From assembly GCA_034696485.1 (NCBI GenBank), contig JAQIWT010000083.1, positions 1-37,778 of the forward strand: a stretch of 37,778 nucleotides of DNA. Direction: 5' to 3'. The position numbers and the translations under genes are program-made. The notes beneath the pieces are model-generated. The model searched no databases, was not told the DNA's origin, and saw only the letters and a program-made list of their open reading frames with translations. Positions within the stretch are counted from its first letter, which is position 1. The number at the start of each line of letters is the position of its first letter. Below, piece after piece: positions 22,627-33,194 of this stretch. The DNA is from Isohypsibius dastychi. Lineage: Eukaryota; Tardigrada; Eutardigrada; Parachela; Isohypsibiidae.

Positions 22627-22947
22627 TCTTCCACAGGTTATTTGAATCCGTACTGTACAACGAAAACCACAACACCAACACAACAGCTAAACTAATTCCT
22701 CGATTCGACGTTTTCTGCTGATTGAGGATGTCCCAGGAATTTGCGTGAACTGTTTGCTCTTGAATTACGGATTGTGACCCCTGGCCCTGGAAACTGGTAC
22801 AGACCCCCCCCCCCCTCCCCTTCAAGCCCCGGCTCACCCACTCTTTTTGTTTGGGGACACTAAAAACGAGTGTTCTTCGGCATTTATATATGTATTCTAA
22901 AACCATTGAAATAACACCTTGAACTTTAATACCATTTAGGATTTCGT
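22627..22947. other. NKRF-like promoter region
   Basis: About 320 bp upstream of the NKRF-like start. The main landmark is a C12 run at 22804-22815 followed by TCCCC, which reads as a G-rich tract on the NKRF-like sense strand about 180 nt before its ATG. No coding exon is supported here. Confidence 0.4.
22804..22820. repeat. C12TC4 homopolymer tract
   Basis: Twelve C, one T and four C on the plus strand upstream of the NKRF-like start. It is a G run in the direction of NKRF-like transcription. Confidence 0.8.
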
Positions 22948-23348
22948 ATGCATGTCGAGGGTTATCCTAATTTGCATATGTGTAACGTGTATTCGTTTTT
23001 CTCAAGATACCGAAAAGAATCCCTAAAATCTGACCGGTACGTTTCAACTTTCAAGCAAAACTTTAGGAGTAATCGTGTTTACTGGTTTCAAGACTTCATA
23101 GAGGACACAGGTTCAACATCACCGCGATTGAGGTAATAAATTCTAGATGACCAATCTACTTGTACGTTTTGCAGAGTAAATCGATCAGCAAACGACTCGA
23201 AAGAACGAAGTCTTTTCGTAAAATTCGTCCCCTTGACAAAAACTCAGTTCGAATGAAAGAAAAGACACGAGATTCAAAGAAAGCTCAAAATGCGACAGTG
23301 TGTACAAAAACGAATAATCAAAAGAAAAGGTCACAAACTGCCGACTGA
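22948..23348 (+). CDS. Doubtful small basic ORF, two exons
   Basis: I do not recognise this product. A frame from 22948 reads through YRKESLKSDRYVSTFKQNFR and VYWFQDFIEDTGSTSPRL. A GTAATA donor near 23131 and an acceptor after AATCGATCAG near 23191 would join it in frame to a lysine/arginine-rich exon (SKRLERTKSFRKIRPL...) ending at TGA 23346-23348. The stop is only two bases from the ERCC6 stop on the other strand. The acceptor chosen is not the first AG, and no homology is visible, so this may be non-coding. The tail is highly basic and would suit a nuclear protein if real. Confidence 0.28.
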
Positions 23349-23350
23349 TC

Positions 23351-26300
23351 TCAAGACATTTCTTTGTACTCCTCCCTCAACGTCCACATCCCAACCCCAT
23401 TTCTCTTCTGAAACGAGCATATAATCCTCAGAACAGCCCGAAAAAGTGTTGATTCCTGAGTTGGAAGCTGCGACCGGAATTTGGCAATCATGATTTCGGA
23501 AGTTGCCTCGCCGGGTGTGTCAGTTTCAAAGTTCAAAAACTGAACCATTCGACGGGCAAGCGCGAGATTCTCCGGAGACGCAAATGTCGATATCTTCGAA
23601 TTTGGATTCTGGCCGAAATTCACGTAATCCTGCGACTGGCTATTTTCCTGACCGACAGAAGATCCCGAGCTCGTATCGTCTGGCCGCGCAGAAATCTTGC
23701 GGATTTGTGAAAGCAGTTGTGACGCGCTTGGAGGAGAGTCGTCTTCAACATCATGACCTTTTGGAAAAACTCGTCAGAGACCTTCATTCCACTAATCTTT
23801 AACCTGCATAATACCTAAAACGCTAAATGCCTGCCCAGTCCAATTGGGTATTCCACTGCTGGCGTCATGACACAGCTTCCGAGACTCGCGAATCACGCGC
23901 ATTGCTTCATGTGCCACCTTCTCAGCCTCCTGCTCTAAAACAGCGTGGTCCTGATCTCCGCCGTTTGCAACGTCCTCAAAGGGAATAGCTGAATGCACAG
24001 GAGTTTTCTTGAAGAGCTTTCTGAGAATAAAGTCATCATTGTGAGCTGGGAGCATTTCCGCCTCGACGGGAGACTGATACTGTTCCCTTTTCGCCAGGAA
24101 CTCCACCATTTCACCATCCACAGATTTTTCCCGTCGTCCAAGTTTATCAGATTTCATCTAAAAGGTGAATTTAATTATCTCATCCCCTGCACATAACGTT
24201 CTCACGTATCATGATTTGCAACGCAAAGAAACTCACCATTTTTGATCCAGCACTTGAAGTAGGGTCCAGATCGCCGTTTCCAATTTTCTTGCTGATAGCT
24301 TTTGCCATCAGCCTTAACTTTTCTTTGGGATCGCGGGCTTCCTTCAAATCCGGTTTGGTGGACCCATCTCTATCTGGCAGAACTCCGCCAAAACTCGCCC
24401 CGGTTTCGGTCAGCTCAGTTTTCTCAGGTGGCGCCAGTGTGAACAGTTCGTGGAGATCATTGTGCTTGAAAAACCGTTTCTGCTTCGGATCTTTGAGAAC
24501 ACGATTCGTTAAATACTGCTTGAAAATCTGACGATGATAAATCTTTTCTTCGATTGTTCCAGCGCACAAAAGTCGGTATATTGTCACATTCTTCGTCTGA
24601 CCAATCCGCCATGCCCGTTCTCGAGCCTGCGGACAAAATCGAGCGTGAAATCAGGTTTCATGAGAAGTAGAATAACAATAGTCACCTGAGTATCAGTCGA
24701 TGGATTCCAGTCGGGATCGAAAATAATAACTCGATTTGCACCGGTCAAATTTACACCTAGTCCGCCCACTTTTGTAGTCAAAAGAAATAGAAATGTTTCG
24801 GGATCCTGGAAACACTGGGTCTTGAACACAAACCGACTCATGAAAAAACGGGACTGTTACTTCATTGAACGATTTGATCAAACTCTGGCGCTTTTGAATT
24901 GCTGTATTTCCATCCATCCTCAAATAACTATATGAAGAGGTCTGGACGAACTGTTCCATAACGTCGAGCAGCTTGACAAGACATACAGCTGGAAACGAGT
25001 CATTGGTGAAGTGGATTAATGAAAATCACTGACCTTCCGGCTTTGCGAAAAAAGCAACACTTTGTGACCCTGACGCTTCCAGATCTTTAACAACGCTTCC
25101 ACCACAATCATCTTCCCTGACCGCCGCCAGTACCCAAATTTCTGCTCTTCCTCGTTTGTCACAATCGGCTTTCCGGTTCTCGTGTCGAGAAACGTTTTCG
25201 GGCCACCATCAATAAGGTCCGGATGATTACACAGTTTCCGCAATTGCATCAATCCGACGAAAACCTTTTCAAACGAAGGGTCATCCAAATTCCAGCTGCA
25301 GCGGAACAAAGATCAAATGTCACCTGCAAGCTCCCATGCATGACGTTTTTCAACTCATCAGAATCGAGATATTCCTGGTACAGCTTTCGCTGATGATCGG
25401 TCAACTGGCAGAATAGGACCTGCTCATCCTTCTGTGGTAACTGTATGCAAGTTTTGACATCCGCTTTGCTTCGACGTAAAAGATACGGAGTAATAGTGTC
25501 CTTCAATACCGTAGCGCATTTGAATGCCGTTTGCACCTGCAAAATTTCCGGTTCAGCACAATAAGGCTAAATTCTAAGCTTGAAAAGTATGTACCTGGAT
25601 ATCAGAGGCCATTTCGCGTGACCCTTGAATTATCGGCACGCTGAACTGTTCGAGGAAAACGTTCATGAGGCCTAGCTTCCCCGGGTATGCAAAGTCAAAA
25701 AGTGACCACAACTCTTTCAAGCTGTTCTGCATTGGAGATCCAGAGAGTATTACCCGATGAGGGGTCCGAAACTAATTGTGGAACACAATTAGTTAACTGG
25801 AATTTCCAAAACAAACATAAAACCCGACGGCCCGCATACCTGCTTGCATGTGATCGTGATCTGACTATCTGGATTTCGAATTTTATGACCTAAAGAAACT
25901 CCAGTCAGCGTTGACCTGTTAGTCTATATTCCATTAATGTCCTCAAACCTTCGTCCAAAATGACATAATGCCATTTTTCCTTCAGTAAGACATCCTGGTA
26001 GCAAAGCAGGCCTTGGTAGGTAGTCAATAAAATGGCGTTTGTTTTCTGGGCCATCAGTACCAGAGATGACTAAGATAATACAACAGAGCTCAGTTCGGGA
26101 AGAAATGACAGAATTCGAAACTGGGAATGTCGATATACCCTGGTTCCGGTGTGAGAGCCCGAGGCGTGAAGAATCATGACACGAAGGGGTGGCCACCACT
26201 TATGGAATTCGTTCAGCCATTGAAACAAAACTGTGGCTGGGCAGACAATAATACACGGGCCAAGACCCGAAGCCCTGAAAAGTTCGGAAGTCAGAGGCTT

Positions 26301-27573
26301 GTTAGATTTTCCTTGCTTCGAAATCACCGTTGGCCGGAATCCCACAATCGAGAGTGATGAAGTCCAGCAAGAAATGCGATAATCTGAATGGTTTTCCCAA
26401 GGCCCATCTCGTCGCCCAAAATACCTCCAACTTCCTGACGGTGTAGTTCCCATAACCACCGGACACCGGCTTTCTGATACGGATATAATTCCGTCCAAAT
26501 TTTACGCGGTATCCTTAAGCCCTCGGTCAATGTGATATCTTCATCCGAAAAATTCTCTTCACTATGTTCAGCAGATTTCGATTCCTCATACACTCTGCCA
26601 AAAGCGGAATACTATCGGTTACCTTACCGTTTCGAAGTTGTCGCCTGAACCTGCAGAAATGCTCACCTTAATCGCTCAAAATAAAACTTCGAGTCCGAAT
26701 CGTCTCGGGTTCCTTTTCGTGATCGTCTTCCGGCCACATCTTCGTCAGCATCCTCATCTACGGCAAACAATTTCATACAAATCGCCGCTTTGTTCAATTT
26801 TTGTTTGAATTTCAAGTTAGTATTAAATTATGGCATCAGTACTGTATTTCCATCACCGACCTTCGGAAACGCTTTCTTCGTCAACGTTTGAATCTACTTC
26901 GTCGGATTCGTCATCAGAGACAATAAATTTCTTTTGTTTCTTGGGCTTTCGAGATTGTTTGCCAGATGGAAACTTCCGTTTGGCAGAACTAAACTGAAGA
27001 GCATTACTCCGAGACTTTGAGAGCGAGGACGTTGTAAATGATCTTGAATAAGATGGTTTCGGATCGGCAGATCTAGATTTCATCCGACTTTCTTGGTCAG
27101 CAAGATAACGCTCGATGAGAGTATTTCCAGGACTTCGGGAAGCAGACTTTGAGCTTCCAGGGCCTAAACTTGAATCTGTGATTGGCTGGACAGCTTGGTT
27201 TACAGCATCTGTTCCACCCGTAAATCTACAATTATAGGTCATTCGAATGGTCCCAAGAACAAATTATAAGTAAAATATCATACGCTTTCTTATGTCGCGA
27301 CAAAGCCTGTTCTTCCAAACACTTTTCCGCTTGAGCAACGACACCAGCTTCAAGGTCTTCTTGATTGAAAACCTGAAGTCCGAGATTATCCAACACCGTC
27401 GAGTCCTTCGACTGAGCTTGTGGAATGAGGGAGACATCAACACGGAAGGGCAGATGTTCTTCGGAAGAGTTCCCAACCACAACATTGGTGTTTTGATCTT
27501 CATTCCATTCAGGGACGCTCGGTTCAAGTCCCTCTTCTTCCGATGGATTGTCACCTGAGACAGCTGCGTTCAT
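23351..27573 (-). CDS. ERCC6: ERCC6/CSB SNF2-family ATPase
   Basis: Swi2/Snf2 ATPase that recognises stalled RNA polymerase II and starts transcription-coupled repair. The start at 27573 gives [20 protein letters not shown]. The N-terminal segment [20 protein letters not shown] matches the CSB leucine-latch region. A basic, serine-rich linker follows. The ATPase core shows [13 protein letters not shown], motif [37 protein letters not shown], motif [12 protein letters not shown] (DEGH, intron-split), [61 protein letters not shown], and [11 protein letters not shown] leading into [32 protein letters not shown] continues the Rad26/CSB-specific region. The C-terminal ubiquitin-binding-type tail ends [31 protein letters not shown], like human CSB. 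All helicase motifs look intact. It is divergent from THUMPD1 with 270 bp between starts. Confidence 0.95.
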
Positions 27574-27843
27574 CTTCCCAAATGTATCAAAATGGCGTGA
27601 GTGAAAAGAACCAACTTTGCTCCGAAATATCCAATTTAGAATTTGAACTGAAAACAGAAACAGACGAATATTGGATCTGAGCAGTGATGGATTGAGGGTT
27701 TCTTTGGACTGGCAGGGGGGGGGGGGTACACGTAGTTTTCTTTCGGTGTGGGTATCACCAGCAAAGCCACCACTGGATTTGAGCCGTGGGATTGTTTACA
27801 ATACTGGTAGAATTGTTTCTTCGTTGTTGCTGAATCGCGAATC
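27574..27843. promoter_or_regulatory. Bidirectional ERCC6/THUMPD1 promoter region
   Basis: Only 270 bp separate the two divergent start codons, so both promoters must lie here or in 5' exons. A G12 run at 27715-27726 on the plus strand sits 118 nt before the THUMPD1 ATG. No TATA box could be assigned. Confidence 0.5.
27715..27726. repeat. G12 homopolymer in bidirectional promoter
   Basis: Twelve G on the plus strand, sense for THUMPD1. Flanks read GGCA before and TACACG after. Confidence 0.85.
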
Positions 27844-28962
27844 ATGCCGAAAAGCCAGAAACGGAAATTCTTCCAAGCTAAGCCTGGTCAGGGCAACAAG
27901 CGCTCCCGTCGCGAGGATCTGACTCCCGGAATGACTGGATTTGTAATCACCTGCACCAAAGGAAATGAGCAGCGGACTGTCATTGAAGCCTACAATATTT
28001 TGAACGAATATATGGACATCGAGCTGAAGAAAGAAGGAAGCAGCCCAAAAGTTGCGGATGGTGCATCGCCTGTAAAAGAGGAAACGGCAGCAGAACATGT
28101 GGTATCTGGAGCAAGCGAAGACCCCGAAGAATTGGACATGGAGAAAGCAATGGCTGAAGAGCTCAAGGAATATCGGGCAAATGCAGGACTGGAAGAGCGC
28201 AAAGCGCGTTTCAAAGCTGTGGAATCCGGTTGTGCAAATATGGTTTTCATTTCTTCCTCAATCATCGATCCTTCCAGATTTGCATTTGATATTTTATCCG
28301 ACATCCATCTGAAAGGGAAAGGTAGAGGACGTTACATGCAGCGACTTTTACCCTGCGTGGGTTCTTCGAGAGCTGATCTGGACAGCGTGAAGAAAATGGC
28401 AGAAAAGGCGCTGACCCCGTATTTTTCGAGTAAGAATCTGTTGCAGCAACTTTCCGTTTTTTAGAGCGGATTATTATTTTCAGGTGCAGACAATCCTTCT
28501 TTTCTCATCTTATACAAAACGAGGAACACGGCTTTGACTTTATCCCGGGTGAATGTGATCCAGGCATTTGGGGAGATTATTCACGGGATCAATCCACTTT
28601 GCCGAGCCAACCTGGATGATCCAGATTTGGCCGTCTCTGTCGACATTATCAAAACCATATGTTGTGTCAGCGTGGCCAGAAACTATGCAAAATTAAGGAA
28701 ATATAACGTTCACGTGGACGAAACGCAACACAGCGAACACGATAATCGTGTAACCATCCCGAAATCCACGAAAGCGAAAGAAACCGTGAGGAAAGAAGAA
28801 TTTACTTCCGGCACAAGTGAAATGTCCCGGGTTCTGGCTGACATGGCTGAGCAATCGGAATGCGATGGAAAACTGCCTTCTGAATTATCAACATCTGTTC
28901 CAGATAAACCTGACACCGCGGTTGAACCAGAAATAAATCTTGGAGAGTCGGTCGCTCTTTAA
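27844..28962 (+). CDS. THUMPD1: THUMP domain protein THUMPD1 (Tan1-like)
   Basis: RNA-binding adaptor that presents tRNA to the NAT10/Kre33 acetyltransferase for ac4C12 formation. Two exons, 27844-28429 and 28484-28962, join in frame to 354 residues, close to human (353). The start MPKSQKRKFFQAKPGQGNKR is followed by PGMTGFVITCTKGNEQRTVI, a conserved N-terminal segment. An acidic insert precedes the THUMP domain. THUMP core pieces are RYMQRLLPCVGSSRADLDSV, then after the junction NPSFLILYKTRNTALTLSRV. NVIQAFGEIIHGINPLCRAN and IIKTICCVSVARNYAKLRKY match the ending of the family. A polar, apparently disordered tail closes the protein. The 54-nt intron is clean GTAAGA..CAG. Confidence 0.93.
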
Positions 28963-29015
28963 TACGGGCTTTCTTTTTGCACCAAAACGCGGCATAAAAT
29001 ATTAACAGGAATGTC

Positions 29016-29021
29016 AATAAA
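29016..29021 (+). terminator. Poly(A) signal, THUMPD1
   Basis: AATAAA on the plus strand 54 nt past the THUMPD1 stop. A second AATAAA lies near 29062. THUMPD1 converges on FHIP with about 150 bp between stop codons. Confidence 0.6.
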
Positions 29022-29113
29022 ATTTGAAGAGCAAAAATCACAGTCCGAATCCTGGTAAAATAATAAAAAAGTTAAACATGAAAACTAGACAGCTGGTCTC
29101 ATTTCCGGGTAGT

Positions 29114-32100
29114 TCAACCTTCGCAAAACGACATCATTGACAAAATAGCTCGTTCCTGGCAAATAGCGGCCAGTTCCTGGATAAATTCGTTCAACAAAAC
29201 GGCCGTCAACGAAAAAACACGCAGACGAGTATCCGGCGGAGGAGCTTCGGGTAACGCGCTATTGCGTCTCGAATACTTCGTCGTTCGCCTGTCGACTTCG
29301 ACAGTTTCTAGCTGCGCTTCGTCGTATTCCGAAAAAATTCCGTCGACGATCATTTCTTCCCGTATGTTGTCACCTGACTTTTTCTGATCCCGCCGCGAAT
29401 AGTTGCCAGATGGAAGTTCCGTGGACGGTGAGCCAGCTCGAGCAGTCCGCAGAATCAGCGAGCAATAGGCTCGCTCGATCATCAACCGGCCCAGCGGCGT
29501 CTTCGGCACTGCGGAATCCACGGCCACTTTGAGTGAATCGATGATCTAAATGTACGCCAAATTTACTAACAACCAGTTCACTAGCTCTAAACAAAATACC
29601 GCACCTGAACAAGAGATCGTCCGGCTGGATGGTTTTCAGAATTTTCCCGAAAAATAAAATCCCACAACTGCCCATGAGGCAACAACAGCACTTTGCTGAT
29701 CAAACCAAGCAGCTGGATGTTGTAATAGAGATCCTGCTCGAGGATATGATCCAGCTTGTACAATAAGCCGGCGATAAACGGCCCAATAAACTTGACTCCG
29801 TGAAGTTCCAGTTCTGCAAAAACTTTATTACGTCTGACTTCTAAACAAGAAAAATTGAAAAGAATTAAAAAATACCCGGAAACAGAGCAATTGCTTTGCG
29901 CGGCCCGAACTCTTCCGAAGAATACACTGATTCCTCAATCACCGTTCCCCGTCGCGGCCTCGTCACGCCATATGCGTCCCAGCATTTTCGAATATTCTGC
30001 CGAGCCGAAATAAGATAAGGTATGTATCCGGGAAGCGCCAGGATGTCATCAGGAACCGTGGGAATGGCTTGTTCCGAAGTTTTCTTTTTAAACAGCTTTT
30101 TCATGAACCCTGTCTCCTGAACTTCCGGTACCTCCCGTGGCTCGATCACAAATCCCAGCTCTTTACAACATTCAGGTGCAAGCGATAGTATTGCTTCAGC
30201 CGTTGCCAAATCATCCCACTCGTTAGAAGTCCCAGTTGACTGAATCCCGGAAGACGGTCGTGCTTCGCTTAAAAACCTGAGTGGATCGTTGTTCAAGCGA
30301 TAATCTTTGTGCAGAACAATCCAAATGTTACCTGAATATGAGATGATCAAGAAGCGGCTGGTAATGCATGTCCATCAATGTTTGAACCAAAGATATTGTG
30401 ACAGTGGCCACCTGAATGAAATTTTCTCCTTAATTATTCAGACAATAGTTAGAACTCAAATAAAATAACCCTACTTTTGTATGGCTGTTATAAATATTCG
30501 CGACAATGTAGTCCACCAAAAGGCGATCGCCGATCCCTGTGGTAATTAAATACTTCAACAGAGCGCTTCCTATTTGTCTGTCTTGAAGGGTCCGGATCAC
30601 ATAATCAAAATACGCAGTGGCCACTAGTAGATCTTCGCCAAATGTCTAGAAATTAAACCAGACGTTAACACCAAATATCATCATTCACTGCCAAAAATAC
30701 TTTGGTCAAGGCAGGGGTCATGACGTCCATCATGAATTCTATGAACGAATTTCACAGGTGATTACGAATACCTAACCAATCAAAATTCGACCACTTACGT
30801 TCTAGGCACAGCTGCACTAGACGTTCCTGAACAACCGGATGCGAAAGCTGAAAACTGGATTTGTACATAGCGGAATTTTCAAGGAATACCGAGTAATTAC
30901 CTGCATAACCGCATTGCAAAACTCCATAAACTCGGTAAAATGCTGCAAGTCAGGAGAACAAGCGACATCGTTGCTGTCGATGCGGGACCAACCAGGGTAA
31001 TATGCGCCGACACCTCTTTTCGGCAGTTGGAAATAAGAACGACATAGACCATCAATAAGAACCTGTCGAGCAATAGGTTTAGAATACATCAATTTGAAGT
31101 AAAAACAAGCGCAACACCGAAAATTCTCACCACGCATAAATGAGAGCTGTTCGCAACATGCTCGCAGAGAAGATCATCCCCTTGAATCACCCTCAAAATA
31201 GCGAGGACGGCGCTTCGGGCCTACGAGAATACATGTCATTAATGGAATGAATATTTGAGCAACGTAATCAAAGAATTACCAGCTGTCCTGTTTCGCTGCC
31301 ATTTCCGATGTGTGGATAAAGATACGAGAGCAACCGGAAACTAAAACATGAACATCAGTTGCAAAAACATACATTTTCCGGACTCATGCAAGCTGACAAA
31401 CTCACTCCCGAATTACATGAGGACCATCCTCCAGCTCTGAATCGTCCACCTCCACAAAAAACTGCAATAAATCAGGTGCTTGCTTCAGACAGTAAGTCAA
31501 CTCGTTTATGACGGCCATCATCTTTCGGTCAGTATCCTCATGTCTTGAAAACGTCACAGCGTCAAAAACTGCCAGCATCGGAAGAAGAATAGATTCCTGT
31601 GAAATCAAACGCGGATCCTTCAGACATGACGATACAAGTGTTTCCAGGATTCTCAACAGATTCCACCGGAGCATCAAGGCAACAGGTTCAGGAAGCTGCG
31701 GGTGAGTCGCATATCCGACAATGCGGAGGAGAACAGAATTCACGATAATGTATTCCAAAACTTCGTCTTCGAGCAATATTAGGGTATCTTGGCTGGGCGA
31801 ATCTGATCTGCAACAAAGAATGTGCATCAGATTAGATTGATGTTAAGTCTGCAATGTATTTTTCCGTCGTGGTTGGTTACTTGAAACTGTGTTGATCCAA
31901 CGTGGAATGAGACTGAAGTCGGGCAACCGCGGCGGCCAAGGAAGTTATAACCTTCAAAAGAATGAAGACATGCCAGAAAGTCCAGTTTGTTTTGGTTTTT
32001 AAATTAAAGAAAGCATGGACATACTTTGTCAAACCAGGCGGTAAGTTTATCTCGAACATCCGCACGCTCCAAGTCTTTCACTAAAGCAGATACGTCCACA

Positions 32101-32249
32101 CTGCCATTTTGCTCTGCTGAAGTATCTCCGACATCGAGAGGTGCAAGAAGGCGATGAATTTGTTCCCAGGTGGACTTGATGGTCTCCAGCGCAGTCAATC
32201 TTCCTTCCGCAAAACTCCGCTCTCTCGGAGATGAATGAAAATTTTCCAT
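29114..32249 (-). CDS. FHIP: FHIP family (FAM160), FTS-Hook-interacting protein
   Basis: FHIP proteins link the FTS-Hook dynein adaptor to Rab5 early endosomes. The start at 32249 gives MENFHSSPRERSFAEGRLTA, then an early helix resembling the family (IKSTWEQIHRLLAPLD). The armadillo-like body includes LEDEVLEYIIVNSVLLRIVG, MLRWNLLRILETLVSSCL, CLKQAPDLLQFFVEVDDSEL, PDLQHFTEFMEFCNAVMQ and VATAYFDYVIRTLQDRQIGS. A linker with a lysine-rich patch (MKKLFKKKTSEQ) follows, and the C-terminal domain ends VLLNEFIQELAAICQERAIL, which resembles the human FHIP ending. Roughly ten exons with short introns. The assignment rests on several weak-to-moderate matches in the right order, not on one strong motif. 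Which of FHIP1/FHIP2 is closest is open. Confidence 0.75.
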
Positions 32250-32316
32250 GATATCGGAATCGATGTGGGAAATTATATTTCACCAGTTCGCTGTTTTCTT
32301 CTGCGAATGCAGTGCA

Positions 32317-32425
32317 TTATATACAAAACAAAACACGTCCAGCGAGGTTCTTTTGATGCACTTTTGAGCGGTGATGGAAAATGACGTGCTGACGTACATA
32401 CCCCTCAACCACGGACGTAACGTCA
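32317..32425 (-). promoter_or_regulatory. Putative FHIP promoter: TATA-like box and CRE half-sites
   Basis: TGACGT occurs at 32382-32387 and 32390-32395, and its reverse ACGTCA at 32420-32425. A TATATAAT on the minus strand lies at 32317-32324. Relative to the FHIP start at 32249 the order is CRE-like sites, TATA-like box, then ATG, as expected of a minus-strand promoter. Half-sites of this length are common, so this is a suggestion. Confidence 0.35.
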
Positions 32426-33194
32426 TTTCCGTAAGCAATTTTCCGGTAGGCATTCGGATGATTTTCATAATTGCTTATTTAATGGGGACTAGATTTATAA
32501 TGTAAAGGCCGTTCGGCTGAAGTTAACGACTTGCTTTTCTGCTCTAATTGAACTACAAATAAGCGGAATAGCTAAAGACATTTCTCGTAGGGATTAGATG
32601 AAAGGAATTGAACGGGTTTTTTAAACGCACGACCCACAAATTTCCACACCGCAGAGAAACGAAGGTCATGATTGTCAAAACGCCACAAAGTAGTTTTTTT
32701 CATATTGCGATGATCAGAAATTTTTTGCTTGCAATCTGTAAATTTTGAATATTTTATGCGCAATTTGCTTTGCAAAGGATCGGATCGGATTTTTGGCGAG
32801 TACTGGAATGGCGCCGTGATATTTTGGTTTTTGCAGTTTCAAGGTTAATTGATTTCATGTAACAATTGAACTCACAGATTTTGGATGGCAACAAAGTTTT
32901 AACATCATCCAACACTTAATTCTAAATTAACCTTTACCGGAAATGCGCGAACATAGTGAACGAAGCTACAAGACGTTTTTGATCGCCGCTCAAAATGGCC
33001 TTAAGCGATCGCTTTGTTCTCCGTTTTCAAGTCTGACCGAATTCTCACCGGTATCATCCCTTCCATCAACAGGCTCTTAACGAATCGGGTGACGAAAGAC
33101 TTTGAAATAGCCAGGACCGTATTTGTTCAGACAATGTTTTTTATTTACGTCAGTCTTTATTATCTTCTAAACGCTTGCACTTTCTGGGTCAGTT
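32426..33194. other. Intergenic: Slo 3' UTR and FHIP upstream region
   Basis: No gene is supported. The plus-strand open frame at 33014-33244 overlaps the Slo tail and its poly(A) signals. The stretch is AT-rich and otherwise featureless to me. Confidence 0.45.
33156..33161 (-). terminator. Poly(A) signal, Slo-like gene
   Basis: AATAAA on the minus strand 34 nt past the stop, with a second copy at 33140-33145. Confidence 0.6.
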
